The position numbers and the translations under genes are program-made. The notes under the pieces were generated by a model. The model had not been told where the DNA came from. It saw only the letters and a program-made list of their open reading frames with translations, and searched no databases. A DNA stretch of 64,000 nucleotides from Prorocentrum cordatum. Lineage: Eukaryota; Sar; Dinophyceae; Prorocentrales; Prorocentraceae. This document shows, one piece after another, positions 1 to 10,702 of the stretch. The stretch spans positions 1-64,000 of the forward strand of contig CAUYUJ010014592.1 in NCBI GenBank assembly GCA_963575745.1, in the 5' to 3' direction. Within the stretch, counting starts at the first letter, position 1. Every line of letters starts with the position of its first letter.

Positions 1-49
1 CTCCTCCTCCTCCTCCTCCTCCTCCTCCCTTCTTCCTCCTCCTCCTCCA
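1..49. repeat. (CTC)n simple repeat, cut by the window edge
   Basis: Nearly pure CTC trinucleotide repeat that continues beyond the left edge. It is one of more than twenty such tracts, in either orientation, in this window. Confidence 0.95.
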
Positions 50-936
50 GCCGTCAGGCCGAGGCAATTTTCAAATGCCTCGCCACCGCGGATAAGCGGT
101 GCAGCCTGGGCTCCGTGTGGCACCGCCTGTATGCGGTGTGGGTCCGATGATGCCAGATCCTTATCCCGCCCGCGTTCCGGGTGCGATAAGGATAGGGCGG
201 AGGGCGGCACTTCCCGCTGGGAGGTTCGTGGTCGTTCGTTGTCGTCCTTCGTGTCTCGTTTCGTCGTCGTGTCTGTCGCCCTTTTCCTCTTTGGGAGTTG
301 CGGCACGGCCCTGGATTAGGTTCCAGGGTGGACGTTGTTTGCGCTCCTGGGCCGGAGAGTGGCCCCCTCCCCCTCCCCCTCCCTGCTGCCGCTGCTGTTG
401 CCGTTGCAGCTGTCAGGCCAGGGCTTTTAGTGCCCTGCCACCTCGGCCCAGAGGTGCGGCCTGGGCGCGGGAAGACCCCAGTGGCACCTCCTGGTCTGAG
501 GTGTACCGCCGTTTGACGACCACGGAGGCGGGGCCCGCGGCTTTCCGCCTGTAACCTCTTGGTTGCAGTGCTCTTTGCCGCGGGCACACTGTTGCCGTGC
601 TTGTGAGGGTGCGGGCGCTGGGCAACGCTCCGTGTATTATCCCTTGGGCGCCGATCCCGAATCCCCGTGCGCCATTTTGGCGCGGGGTGTAGGGCGGTCC
701 TTGGTTTGCTTTCTTTTCCTTGATTTCCTCCCTAAGGCACAGCGTTTCTGGCGCTATTGGGAGTTAGTCAAGGAAAGGAGGCCGGAGGTCAGGTCCCAGC
801 TTGTGTCCGTGATTCCCTCTTTTTGCGCGTGTGCCCTTGGTTTTGGCCGTTGGCCACGTTGGCCGTTGGCCAGGGCACGTTGGCCCGCGCTTTGCTGAGC
901 GCCACGGTTTTGTTCTGCCTTTTGGGCCTGCGACAA
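50..936. other. GC-rich unique DNA, no gene seen
   Basis: The open frames here are short, overlap on both strands and have arginine/proline/serine-rich translations typical of GC-rich non-coding DNA. GCCATTTTGGC at 671-681 matches 11 bases of the dinoflagellate spliced leader, but it sits in a local palindrome (CCCCG..GCGCCA TTT TGGCGC..GGGG) and is not followed by a plausible ORF. Confidence 0.5.
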
Positions 937-1197
937 TCCTCCTCCTCCTCCTCCTCCTCCTCCTCCTCCTCCTCCTCCTCCTCCTCCTCCCTCCTCCTCC
1001 TCCTCTCCTCCTCCTTCTCCTCCTCCTCCTCCTCCTCCTCCTCCTCCTCCTCCTCCTCCCTCCTCCTCCTCCCCCTTCCCCTCCTTCTCCCTTCCCCTCC
1101 TCCTCCTCCTCCTCCTCCTCCTCCTCCTCCTTCTCCTCCTCCTCCTCCTCCTCCTCCTCCTCCTTTTCCCCTTTTCTCCATTCCTGCTCCTTCTAGA
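937..1197. repeat. (CTC)n tract, about 260 bp
   Basis: Long CTC repeat with occasional CTT, CCC and TCCC interruptions. It creates spurious poly-Ser, poly-Leu and poly-Pro frames on plus and poly-Glu/Gly/Arg frames on minus. Confidence 0.95.
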
Positions 1198-1309
1198 TAA
1201 CTTCTCCCTGTCGCACCCCGCGGCCAGTTTCTAGGGCCCCCCGGGTGTTTCGCCTGAGACTTCTTCACCGTTCATGACCTTGAAGCTTAAACATTGACAA
1301 CAGTTTCAT

Positions 1310-1530
1310 AGATGGAGGGCGGGTCGTTTTCAAAATGTGGCCCTCGCCTTAGCGCCGCGCACATTCGTAGAGCTTCACGGATTGAGGGCGGGTCGTTTCC
1401 GCGCACATTCGTGCAACAACAATTCGCAAGATTTTCGCGGGTTAAGGGTGGCTATTTTTTATGTGGTTCGCGCATTAACCACGCGCACATTCGTTCTAAA
1501 GTTCCAAGAGTTGCACGGATTTCCATGATC
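1310..1530. repeat. degenerate tandem repeat, unit about 65 bp
   Basis: Three related units each combine a GAGGGCGGGTCGTTT-like or GGGTTAAGGGTGGC-like box with CGCGCACATTCGT and a following AAG/AGAG..TGCACGG segment. The units are diverged. No coding function is evident. Confidence 0.6.
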
Positions 1531-1793
1531 AGCGTACCGAAATGGCGTTTTGGAAGGATTCAGGATTACGAGGGTGACATTGGCTCGCGGCGTTCTCTCA
1601 CGATTCAGGATCTCCGAGACGCAACAGTCAGGTTGATCCGTGGCGTTGGAATCCAGAGAACGATGTTTTGGTATGCATCAGGGTCTTCAAACGGTTGCTT
1701 TCCACCGAGGCAGTTTCCTCAGTGGAAATTGACCCTGGTAGGGGCCTATGGTGAGGGTGTTTGGAGGGAGGGATTGTTCCAATATCATTGATG
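1531..1793. other. unique DNA, no gene seen
   Basis: Moderate-GC stretch with no recognisable domain on either strand. The open frame across 1312-1791 has no familiar motif and includes the tandem repeat to its left. Confidence 0.4.
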
Positions 1794-2050
1794 ATTCCTC
1801 CTTCTCCTCCCCCTCATCATCATCCTCCTTATCATTCTCCTGCTTCTCATCCCCCTCCTCCGCCTCCTCCTCCTCCTACCCCTCCTCCTCTTCGGCATCC
1901 TCATCGTACTCCTCCACCTCCTCCATCTCTTCGACGTGCGCATGTTCAGGTTCGTTTCGATTCCTCCGATTCGATTCGATCCGGGATTCCGATGGATTCC
2001 GATTCCGATTCGATTCGACTTGGGATGCCGATGCGGATGCCGATCTCTCA
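1794..2050. repeat. CTC/CAT repeat followed by GATTCC minisatellite
   Basis: 1794-1935 is an impure (CTC)n/(ATC)n tract. 1950-2050 is a run of GATTCC/GATTCG hexamers, for example GATTCCGATTCCGATTCGAT. Both are low-complexity DNA. Confidence 0.85.
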
Positions 2051-2409
2051 ATGGAGGACCACTGGCCTGGCGATTCACGCCGATCCGACTCCTCCCGTCT
2101 CGGCTGCCGAGTTCTGCCGATCCCATCCGTTTTGATCGCCGATCAGATTTTTGTCGATTCGCTCTTGGGCTCTCCTGCATGCTTTCTCGCCGAGGATCCT
2201 CAAGGAACATATTGGATCATCTGGCGAAAAATTCACGCACGGAGTCGAAGAATGCACGGGGAGGGGTCGCCCGAGCGATGGCGAGGCCCCCCCCTCTTGG
2301 GCATCGGCCCGTTTTGCAGCAGGTGCGCATCGTGCCGACCGGCGGCGACCCCGCCGCCAGCGCTCAACGTTCCCAGACCCCCTCGGGCAATGAAAAAATC
2401 ACGACGAAA
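2051..2409. other. GC-rich unique DNA, no gene seen
   Basis: No protein motif or repeat family recognised. Frames on both strands are open only because stops are rare in GC-rich DNA. Confidence 0.4.
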
Positions 2410-2554
2410 GGTTTTTCCTTATTTTCTGCCTTTGGAGGCCCTTCCTGGCCCTCGGGACCGTCAAAAACCGACTCCGGACGAGAAACTGGTCCTGGGGAGT
2501 GGGTCGAGACCTCGGGGGTCGACGTAATGAAGAAATCATGGCGTCGGGGGTCTG
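2410..2554 (+). repeat. dispersed repeat K, copy 1
   Basis: The segment with CTCGGGACCGTCAAAAACCG, then GAGAAACTGGTCC..GGGTCGAGACCTC and ending near ATGGCGTCGGGGGTCTGG recurs in inverted orientation at 34,520-34,670. The two are clearly homologous over about 145 bp with many substitutions. No clear inverted ends were found. Confidence 0.65.
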
Positions 2555-3035
2555 GCTTGAGCGCCGGCGGCGACCCCTGCAGGGTCGGTCGATGTTGAAC
2601 GATGTGACGTTTCGGACACGGCCGATCTTTCAAGGTTGAGCGACCCCCTGTGGTGTTAGGAGCTAGCCAACACTGGGGGGGGCACGACGCGGACCTGCCG
2701 CATGTGCATGGCATTTCCCCCCCCCTTCTCCGCCGCTTTTTCGAGCAGTGCTGGACCGAAAAAGGGCGGGCAGGTGAGTCCTCGCTTGCGTGAGAAGGCC
2801 AGGCTCCCTGTCGGGGGCCCCGCCACCCCCTCCCCCCTCCATGCAAGTAGCCTTGCCAGAATCGCCGACGACGCCGCCGACGCCGACGACGCCGACGCCC
2901 CCCTATCCGTGCGAAACCAGCCAGAATCAAAAAAGAGAAGCGGCCTCTCCCCGAGAGGTCCTCGGCCTGAGCGCCGCGGCTCCGGGCGGCGCCGGCGGGG
3001 CGGGCTGGGGTGCGCGCGCGGGGCAGGGGGACTCA
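2555..3035. other. GC-rich unique DNA, no gene seen
   Basis: Contains short runs of C and G and a GCCGACGACGCCGAC microsatellite near 2865-2900. No supported gene. Confidence 0.4.
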
Positions 3036-3245
3036 TCAGGGGCAACGATCGGGGGGGATAGGCATGGGGGGGTGCATCGACCCCAAATCGCCCATGTATC
3101 GCCGATAGGGGCTTGATAGCCCCAACCTGCTGAGGAACGTTCGGATTCACTATCGTGGGCCTATCGCCGATCTATCGGCGATGTATCGCTGATTCCAGGT
3201 TGATGTGCCCCCCCTATGCCAGTCTCCCCCTTTCGTTGCCCCCAA
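3036..3245. mobile_element. TIR element family C, copy 1 (about 210 bp)
   Basis: Starts TCAGGGGCAACGAT and ends CTTTCGTTGCCCCC, an inverted pair. Inside are several copies of the palindromic box ATCGCCGAT/ATCGGCGAT and the conserved segment GATAGCCCCAACCTGC. It matches the copies at 10,703-10,917 and 12,133-12,345. The size, inverted ends and lack of coding fit a miniature inverted-repeat transposable element (MITE). Confidence 0.85.
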
Positions 3246-3572
3246 ACCCATGCCCCCCTCGGGTCACGCAGAAGTCAGTGCGACAGTTATGGTGTTCCAG
3301 CCCACTTTCGCCATGGCCACCAGGAAGAACTTCGAGCACCACGGGAGTACTGAAGCTGGAGGGCTTGCACGTGCCGGGCCCATGGAGGCGATACCCGCTC
3401 GAGACTTCGCCTGCGCGTCGGGTAGACGTCGTTTCGATACTTTTCCAGGTGCTCGAAATTGCTTCTGGAGTGTGGCTCTGCAGTACGGCAGGTTCGCGCG
3501 GCGATGGCGCGCCGATTTGTCCAGGCCCCATTTGTCCTCGTCCCGGCTTCGTCTGATGGTCCGAGCCAGGGG
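3246..3572. other. GC-rich unique DNA, no gene seen
   Basis: Part of a long plus-strand open frame (3205-4710) that runs through a family C element, a GAG tract and a family I repeat, so it is not believable as a gene. Confidence 0.5.
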
Positions 3573-3668
3573 CAGGAGGGGGGAGGAGGAGGAGGGAGGA
3601 GGAGGGAGGAGGAGGAGGGAGGAGGAGGGAGGAGGAGGAGGGAGGAGGAGGGAGGAGGAGGGAGGAGG
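3573..3668. repeat. (GAG)n tract
   Basis: GGAGGA/GGAGGGAGGA repeat about 95 bp long, the minus-strand form of the CTC repeat family. Confidence 0.95.
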
Positions 3669-4285
3669 GGCGCAGGACACGGGCCGAGAGCGAGCAGCCG
3701 AGCATACCCGATGGCGCGCCTCTGGAAAGCAGGTGGGGAGCCCGACGGTCAGCATGCCAAGACCGCGGCTCTGTGGTGCGCGCTCTCGTGGTGCCGACCG
3801 AGGGGGAGAGCCCACCACGGATCGCCTTCCGCGCACGCAAGCAGTGGTGCTCACGAGGGGCCGTGGGGAGATAGGGAGGACAGGGGGGGCAGGTGCTCGA
3901 AGGTCCTCGGCGCTTGTCCAGCCTCGGGCTGCTCTCCTAGCAGCTGCGCCGCGCCGAGAGCGATGCGGGGGCGCCCCTGGTCGTCCCGGGTCGGCCGCCG
4001 GAGAGCCGAGGCAGGGCCCGAAAGCCAGGGCAACAGCAGTTGAGCCCCCGCGTGTGTTCGGCCGCTGGGCTCCAGCATGGCCCTGGGACGGCCGACAGGC
4101 CCCCGCGGTGGCCCCCAGAGAGTCGGCAGCCGTTTTGGGGCTGGAGCCCCGCGACACCAGGGGATCCCTTCGAGGGAAGCCAGAGATAACAAAGGTGCAG
4201 AAACGTCACCTGCTGGAGGCCCGCTCGGATAACTTCTATCGGCGCTGGAATCCCTCCCCTCAGAGGGTGAAACCGATCGCGGGGG
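3669..4285. other. GC-rich unique DNA, no gene seen
   Basis: No domain or repeat family recognised in either strand. Strongly GC-biased with arginine- and alanine-rich spurious translations. Confidence 0.4.
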
Positions 4286-4911
4286 CCTCTTGTAGTGTCT
4301 CGGGTGTTTTGGAGGAGCCTCTTTGGGGCCTTCTTTGGGCCCAGTTGGGGGCCTTGGAAGCCATCCTCGGACCATCTTGGAGGAGTTCGATCAAAGAAGG
4401 AGGGGGCCCGATTCGGGTCACCCTTCTGGAGTCCTTGGAATTGCCTCCTGGACCCCAAGAGCGACTCTTTGGCACCTCTTGGGGCTCTCTTAGGCCTTCT
4501 TGGAGCCATCTTGAGGCCTCGGAGGGCCGTCGACAGCGAAAAGGCGAGAAGGCAAAACCCACTTGTGCTGTGTGGGTGCTTGACGGAATGTGGCTTCGTG
4601 GGTGGCTTCCTTTGGAGTTTCCGTGGCCACTTGAAGTTGTCTTGGGGGGCGGTCTTGGGGCGGTTCGAAGCATATTGGAAACCAACTTGAGCTACCGTGA
4701 GCCATCTTGAGAGTCATCTTCGGCTCTCTGAGGCCCTCTTCAAGTCTTGGAGTCATCTTGGGCCATCTTGGACGCTCCAACGGGTCGCGACCCCCCCCCC
4801 CTCCAGACAGGGGGAGGGGGGAGGGAGAGGGCTAAACCCCTTCCCGAAGGGGAAGCAGCGGGTTGGAAGAGGAAACGTCCTAAACACACGCCTTGAAGAG
4901 CTGGTGGGACT
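4286..4911 (+). mobile_element. family I repeat element, copy 1 (5' truncated)
   Basis: A stretch of degenerate CTTGGGG/CTCTTGGGGCC/CATCTTGG decamers (4290-4785) leads into a conserved end module: a C-run, CAGGGGGAGGGG, TAAACCCCTTCCCGAAGGGG, GGTTGGAAGAGGAAACG, CCTAAACAC and AGCTGGTGGGACT. The same module ends the copies at 43,997-44,823, 50,184-51,232 and 54,583-56,826. The TTCGCGTATCC left end is absent here. Confidence 0.75.
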
Positions 4912-5215
4912 AACGACAGCTGCATCAATTTAAACATTATCGACCAGTCTCATGCTATGTTTACCGATCGCGCTATCCATGTGTATGCCGTCTTCGTATG
5001 TATTCGTGTGTACATACACAAACATACTTGTTGAGACGTGCACACATAAAACATATACGTATATATATATACGTATGACCGACCGTTATCTACTGGTCAC
5101 ACAATCATATATGGTCGGTTTATCGGCCTCACTAACTACCAGTTGCCCTACCAATGTATATGTATATACGTCTGTACATACACATGTATCCATACTTACG
5201 TATCCATAAAGAAGA
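4912..5215. repeat. AT-rich CATA/TATG microsatellite region
   Basis: Mostly ATACA, TATGTA and ATATAT steps around 4984-5212, including ACGTATATATATATACGT, a local palindrome. The contrast with the GC-rich surroundings is sharp. Confidence 0.8.
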
Positions 5216-5285
5216 CTGTATTGGCGCTTCGCGCCACGCATCTTGGTCCTTGTGCGACAGAGTGCGACAGAGTGCCGGCGTGGCT

Positions 5286-5555
5286 CTCCTCCCCCTCCTC
5301 CTCCTCCTCCTCCTCCTCCTCCTCCTCCTCCTCCTCCTCCTCATCCTCCCCTCCGCCCTGCCCAGGACCTGGAGCGTCCGGATTCGCGGTCGGGGGTTTG
5401 CCGCCGATGTATCGCAGACGTGTCGCCAAATTTTAGGTCGACGGTGCCCCTCCCGAGTTGGGTCCCCCCCGAACCTTGCCCCTCGAAGACCTGGGCGGGT
5501 CCCTCCTCCTCCTCCTCCTCCTCCTCCTCCTCCTCCTCCTCCTCTCCGTCCTCCC
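5286..5555. repeat. two (CTC)n tracts separated by unique DNA
   Basis: CTC repeats at 5286-5350 and 5500-5555. The spacer contains GCCGATGTATCGCAGACGTG, which resembles the ATCGCCGAT boxes of families C and H but lacks their ends. Confidence 0.85.
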
Positions 5556-6138
5556 CATCCGCCCTTGCCCCTCCTCGGCCCCCCCTTCAGCGCGACTGGT
5601 CTTTTGTGCGGCCCGTTCGTTTTTTGCACGGCCCATTGGGTTCTCGTGCGGCCCGGCGCGCGGCCGGGTGGGTCTCATTGCGGCCCGCGCTGGCCCCTCA
5701 ATTAAACGAATAGTGTAACGGTTTCCCTTCTTAGCTCTGGAAATGCTGGCAACCCTTAAGGGCTTAAGTTCCCGCTCAGAAAAAGGTGGCCGCAGAAGAC
5801 CATCTGGAGGCGCGCTGGAATCAATCTAGTAGTAGATGTGCCAATGTTGAATGTGTCATTCAAAAAACAGTTTTCGAAGCAACGTGATAGCCCAGCTACA
5901 TTTCCGAGGGCGTGTACACCGCTGGTAACATGGTTCGAGAAACGGGCTCGAAACAATCGTCCTCCTGAGCATCACGATCATCATCATTTTCATCCTAATC
6001 CTCCCCGTCATGATCGTCCTCCCTTCGTCTTGCACATGATAGCATAACATGCCCAATCTCCCTTCATCCCTCTTCCTTGTCCTCATCACCCTGGCCCCCT
6101 GTGTTCCTTCTCCTTGGCTTCTCACTCCCACTTTGTCC
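5556..6138. other. unique DNA, no gene seen
   Basis: Includes a lower-GC stretch (5700-6050) with short CATCATCAT runs. No recognisable coding similarity. Confidence 0.4.
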
Positions 6139-6602
6139 CGCTCCTCCTCCTCCTCCTCCTCCTGATTGTTCATTGTTCCTCCGGTCCTTGGCACTATGCT
6201 CCTCCCGCTGCATGCTCCTGTTGCAACCCTTCCTGCTAGCTACTCCTGTTGCCTACCTTGATGTCGGCTCCTCCTGCTGCATGATCCTCCTGCCTCCCCC
6301 TCCTCCTCCTCCTCCTCGCCTCTTCCACCTCATCCACCACTACATCCTCGTGCCTCCTCCTGCTCCTTCTCCTCCTCCTCCTCCTCCTCCTCCTCCTCCT
6401 CTTCCCCGTCCTCGTCCTCATCCGGCCTCCCATTGCCTTTTCATCCTCGTCGTCGCCCTCGTCCTCGCCCTCAGCTTAGTTCTCCTCCCCCTCCCCCTCC
6501 TCACCTGACCTGCCTCTCCTCCTCCTCCTCCTCCTCCTCCTCCTCCTCCTCCTCCTCCCTCTTCCTCCTCCTCCTTCTCCTCCTCCTCCTCCTCCTCGTC
6601 CT
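6139..6602. repeat. cluster of (CTC)n tracts
   Basis: Pure CTC runs at 6139-6165, 6298-6322, 6365-6412 and 6512-6600, with CTC-rich DNA between them. Confidence 0.9.
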
Positions 6603-6632
6603 TGTGGAATGGAATCGGCATGGAATGGAATG

Positions 6633-6845
6633 GGCGACTACAAAGGGTGTGGTTACGCCGGGGTGTGGTCTGCGATCGGCAACGTTGGGGCCTTGGGGGC
6701 ACGACGCTATTTTCGTCGGACCTCCTTGGGGCGCGAGAGAACTCTATCGGGGTCCCCGCGCGCCCCCCCGGGTGTCCCCCAAGATGTTCCCGAGGGTGCC
6801 GGTTGTAAACCACACCCTTTGCAAACCACACCCTTTGGAGTCGCC
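6633..6845. mobile_element. TIR element L (about 213 bp, long inverted ends)
   Basis: The left end GGCGACTACAAAGGGTGTGG and the right end, which on the other strand begins GGCGACTCCAAAGGGTGTGG, are inverted repeats that continue for roughly 45-50 bp; the GGGTGTGG box is repeated within each arm. No coding capacity. It is the only copy in this window, but it has the clearest long TIRs, so it is a good MITE candidate. Confidence 0.8.
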
Positions 6846-7308
6846 GATGGAAGCGTGCATCTGCCGGCAAGCATTCGAGAGCACGCGTTCGCCATTTCGG
6901 TGTGTCTTTCCCCTTTGCTGTCCGCCATCCTCTGCATGTCTGTTTGTCTGCCTGTGTCTCTGGCCTGTGAGCAAGGGGAGGAAGCGTTGCACAGAGTATG
7001 ATCGCACTCCTCGCGGTCCCCACTGCTTGCTGATCCATATATTATGTGTTGGATAATTAATCTGGTACGCGGCTTCTGGTTTGGATTCGACCGTGTCAGT
7101 TGCGCGCGTAATTCATGTCTGTTCTGGCAACAAGCCCCGTGAAGAATGCGTTCACGTTAAAGAACGTTGAGTTGTGCCATGGGCGAGGAGACCCGCCATG
7201 CGTGTGCCAGCGTGCTTGGGTCTCACGCTGTTGCCTTGATGCTTGGTGCAAGTGCTCATGTGCACCTGCCCCCTCGTTCTCCTTTTCTCTCCAGATCTCG
7301 GTGCCTTT
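6846..7308. other. unique DNA, no gene seen
   Basis: No supported gene or repeat family. Short frames only. Confidence 0.4.
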
Positions 7309-7520
7309 GTGGGCCCTGGAAACGGCAGGGCCATTTTTTCACCGTTTCCGAGAATCGGCGACCGGAAACGGCAACAAAAAACGGCTCCAGGATTGGAACC
7401 GGAGCCGGAACCAGTAACAAAAAACCCTGCAGAACCGGGAAAACAACGGCATTGGAACCAGCAAACACATGGCAAAACGGAGCCGGTAACAAACGTTGTT
7501 CTGTCGTTTCCAGGGCCCGC
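7309..7520. mobile_element. TIR element M (about 210 bp)
   Basis: The left end TGGGCCCTGGAAACGGC and the right end GTCGTTTCCAGGGCCCGC form an imperfect inverted pair. The interior is rich in short ACCGGAGCCGGAACC and AACAAAAAAC repeats. Only one copy seen, so mobility is inferred from the ends alone. Confidence 0.5.
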
Positions 7521-7826
7521 TGAGCTCGGAGCTTCCTCTTATCTGAGGTCTTGGCGAGCATGGTCTTTGCCCTGGCGGACGTGTCTGGAGCTCATCTCAA
7601 TCCCGCGGTGGGGCAGTGGGCGTCCGCAGCGCCTCCTCCCCCTGCGTGCCTGCGGCTGCCCAAGTCCCTACTTGCGGTCGTTGACGGAGGCGCCCGTGCA
7701 CGCGCGAGGCGACTCTCGGAAGCTGGGCGAGGGCTGCTGAAACCGTGGCTGCTACAACGGCCCTCCCAGAAGGAAAAAACAAACTTCCCAGAATGAGGCG
7801 CGGCACGCGAAACATCGGGAGCGGAA
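7521..7826. other. unique DNA, no gene seen
   Basis: GC-rich, no domain recognised on either strand. Confidence 0.4.
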
Positions 7827-7996
7827 AAGAGGGGGGTGACCTCTAGGGGGGGGTGGATTTCATGGCGCGGGCCATGATATCTCCCCAGATTTCATGGCGC
7901 CCCTTCTCAGTTCATTACGTCCCCGGCCCCCCCGCTGGGCCGCGCACGTGCCGCCGGTCATGATTTGCACCCCCCCCTCTTGGACACCCCCCTCTT
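7827..7996. mobile_element. TIR element family D, copy 1 (170 bp)
   Basis: The left end AAGAGGGGGGTGACC and the right end GGACACCCCCCTCTT are inverted repeats. The conserved interior has ATTTCATGGCGC, TTCATTACGTCCC and GGGCCGCGCACGTGCCGCCGG. Closely similar copies lie at 12,346-12,510 and 13,440-13,612. Confidence 0.85.
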
Positions 7997-8121
7997 TGCC
8001 GCTCCCGAAAGCAGTCAACGGGCTTCTTCCCGGAAGAATGGAGACAACTTCCCGGAGGTCGATTTTAGCAGCTGCGGATTTAGCAGCCCTTGCCTGGCTT
8101 CCGAGTGGTCTGATTCGGGTC

Positions 8122-8275
8122 AAGTCGGGCATGTCCCTCTACAGGCGGAGTATCCCAAAGTAGTCAACGAAATAGTCTGGGCATGAGTTCTTAGTTTATT
8201 TGTTTGCATCATGGTTCCTGGCGATTTCTCAGCTTCCTTCCCAAATCTGCCTGTAGAAGGACATGCTCGGCCTAA
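8122..8275. mobile_element. TIR element family A, copy 1 (about 153 bp)
   Basis: Starts AGTCGGGCATGTCCCTCTAC and ends CTGTAGAAGGACATGCTCGG, a long inverted pair. The interior is AT-richer, with an AGTAGTCAACGAAATAGTC-type left part and a short T-rich right part. Family A is the most frequent element here, with about ten copies. Confidence 0.9.
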
Positions 8276-8929
8276 GGTTTGGGAGGGGGTCCGATTTGAG
8301 CTGTCTTCGAGGGTCCAGGGAGGTCTGGGCAGAGAGGCCGCCCTTGCACGGCCGGTGTGGGCGGGGGTCTACAGCTTCTCGTCTGGAAGGGTCTTGACCG
8401 CCCCTCCTTTGCACTACGAGATGCGGGGATCTCGCGACCCGCGCGCCGCGGGCTGGGACAGAGCAGCTGCCCCTCTCTCCGAGGGGGGCGTGGCGCGAGA
8501 GCGCGAGGAGGAAGCGCGCCGCAGGGGGCCGGCGAGAGCGCCGAGGTCCCTCACATCCGCCGGCGTGTTTTTTTGTCCATTCGGTGTTCGGTTGCCCCGA
8601 ATAGCCACGCGCTGCAGCGGACTGCCTCCTGCCTCGCCGCTGACGTAGAAGGAGTTTCCAGGCCGCGGCCCCGGAGGTCCCTCTTGGCGGCGAGCGAGGG
8701 GGGGGAGGGCGAAGGAGGAGGCCTTCTTGGCGGCGAGCGAGGAATGGTTTCAGGACGAGTTGCTCAAGTTCGTTGCCACCGGTACGCTGTGTGTGTGAGT
8801 GCTGGTTCGCTGGTGGACGAGACACGCACCCCCCCGAAGCCCTCTTGGGACCCTCTTGGGACCATCCTCTCGAGGCCCTCTTGCGGCCCTCTCCAGCCGT
8901 GGAACGGGGACCAATGATTTATTGCCTTC
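8276..8929. other. GC-rich unique DNA with a short CTTGGGA repeat
   Basis: No gene recognised. CCCTCTTGGGACCCTCTTGG near 8840-8885 is a small block of the CTTGGG-type decamer repeat seen in family I. Confidence 0.4.
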
Positions 8930-9083
8930 AGTCGGGCATGTCCCTCTACAGGCGGAATAATCAAAAATAGTCGAAGAGTATTCCCGGGACGATTTCTTAA
9001 CTATTTCAGTCTATCGTTGAATATGTTGTGACATTTTTTATTGTTCTTCCAAAATCCGCCAGTAGGGGGACATGCCCGACCTG
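8930..9083. mobile_element. TIR element family A, copy 2 (154 bp)
   Basis: Left end AGTCGGGCATGTCCCTCTAC, right end AGTAGGGGGACATGCCCGAC. The internal CCCGGGACGATTTCTTAAC matches the (T/G)GGGACGAT box of the other A copies. Confidence 0.92.
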
Positions 9084-9856
9084 ATTATAGCCACTGGCAG
9101 CGTGTAACAGACTGGACTTGCCCTTGAAATGGAACTGGTACCGAGGAGCTGAGACCTGCTTGCAGGATGCAGAAAAATCGAACCTTCGTAGCCTGGTGAC
9201 CCCCAAAGAGGCCAGCAGATTTGCAGGTGTGGCTTGGTCGAGCTCTGCTCATTCAGTCAGGGCCCACTCTGCCATCCAGAGTCTTGTTCCAAGTGCTCAT
9301 AGATGCTTCATAGTTCGGACAATCTTCTCGCAGCTAGGAGGCTTCCGCTCTTGACTTTGGGGGGCACTGTCGACATCAGCAGTCTTGCACGGGAAGGGGA
9401 GGTTACTATGGCCGTCATGACGTCTGCAGTAGGCAGACATTCGGCCGTTCATGTGCCTGGAACTTGGATGGATGGTCCGATTTACATGGCAAGCCAGTTC
9501 GCGGCAGGTCTGCTGCTTTTCTTTGGAATGACATGTCGTGGACATGGGAAGTACGTTTTCTCGAGTGGCTTGTGTTGTGAGCCAGAATAGCTGAGCGAGT
9601 CACATTTACGTTGATTTGTTGGAGGGCGGTTGTGCTAGGAATACCTGGTTCACAAGTTGTGCAACGAAGCTATTCATAGTTTGCTTCAGCTTGCATGAGC
9701 ACGGGCACGGAATGTCTAGCATGCAGTGTAGCGGTGAACAGAGCAGAGGATGGCGTGATTCAGCGTCTGAGTGTCAGTGCCTATTGATGCTCGGACGTCG
9801 ACTTGGAGCAAGTTTGCCCAAGGGAGGTTGGGACAAAGGACGGTCAGGCAGGCCTA
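9084..9856. other. unique DNA, no gene seen
   Basis: Moderate GC content and little repeat content. Frames on both strands reach 80-115 codons but show no recognisable domain, and I cannot support a gene. Slight cysteine/histidine richness on the minus strand (9297-9603) has no zinc-finger spacing. Confidence 0.4.
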
Positions 9857-10003
9857 TGGAGGAGGAAGAGGAGGAGGAGGAGGAGGAGGAGGAGGAGGAC
9901 TGCCCCCCAACGCGAGGAAGATACAGAAAGGGGGATCGGCTCGCTCCTGGGGGGAGGGGGAGGTGAGGAGGTGGAGGAGGTGGAGGAGGACGAGGAGGAC
10001 TGT
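9857..10003. repeat. (GAG)n tracts
   Basis: GGAGGA repeats at 9857-9900 and 9950-10003. Confidence 0.9.
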
Positions 10004-10702
10004 TCCCTCCAGCCACTTGGGGCAGGTGCAACCCACTTCTAAGCTGGGCTAGGCTGGATAGAACCCGCCTGAGCATCCGCTTGTATGCCCCTGTCCTCTC
10101 GGTTCACCACCGCGGCGATCCGAGCAGACCCTGCGGCCCTCAGAGATTCCCGATGCGTCTCGTCCCGCATGCTGCCTTCTGCCTCGGATCTATAGGTCAC
10201 CCACGCAGGGGCGCGCAGGGGAGCGCGCACTCCGTGGATCCTGGTCCCCGGACCCCCCGGCGTCGGGCTTTTGTTTTTTCCCGCAGCGTCGACCCCCAGA
10301 GGTCAGGACCTCTCCTCCTCGTCGTCCTCCTCCTCCTTCCCTTCCTCCTCCTCCTCCTACTCCTTCCTCCTCCTTCCTTTCCTCCTCCTCCTTTCTCCTC
10401 CCCGTGTCCGTCATGGTTTTTCTTCACGACGCGAGGGGGTCTGCCATGAGTCTGGGCCAGAGCGGAAGTCCTTCTCCAGGGACGCAATGCAAAGTTGTGA
10501 AGAGAGTCGCGCCTCGCACACCGCGGGGCGCGGCGCGCGAAATTGGGTGACCAAGCTTTCTGCCCTCGCCTTCCACTAGGCACGCAAAGTCAGAAACTGG
10601 CCTGCCAGCAGGTCACCAAAAGTACCCTCGAACCCTAATGACACGGTGAAGCCGTGGCCGCACTTACGCCGCCGTTTTCTCATTACTGTCCCCAGTGTAT
10701 TT
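10004..10702. other. GC-rich DNA with a (CTC)n tract
   Basis: CTC repeat at 10,312-10,400. The rest has no supported gene. Confidence 0.5.

Noticed and set aside
671-681. GCCATTTTGGC as a spliced-leader relic (also 21,313-21,324)
   Set aside because: Both lie in GCGCCA-TTT-TGGCGC palindromes, diverge right after the core and have no ORF downstream.
937-1197. Long Ser/Leu/Pro-rich or Glu/Arg-rich open frames over this and all other CTC/GAG arrays
   Set aside because: Trinucleotide repeats lack stop codons in most frames. The translations are pure repeat products on both strands, with no flanking domain.
3205-4710. 501-codon plus-strand open frame
   Set aside because: It crosses a family C element, a GAG array and a family I decamer array. 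Its composition is that of GC-rich non-coding DNA.
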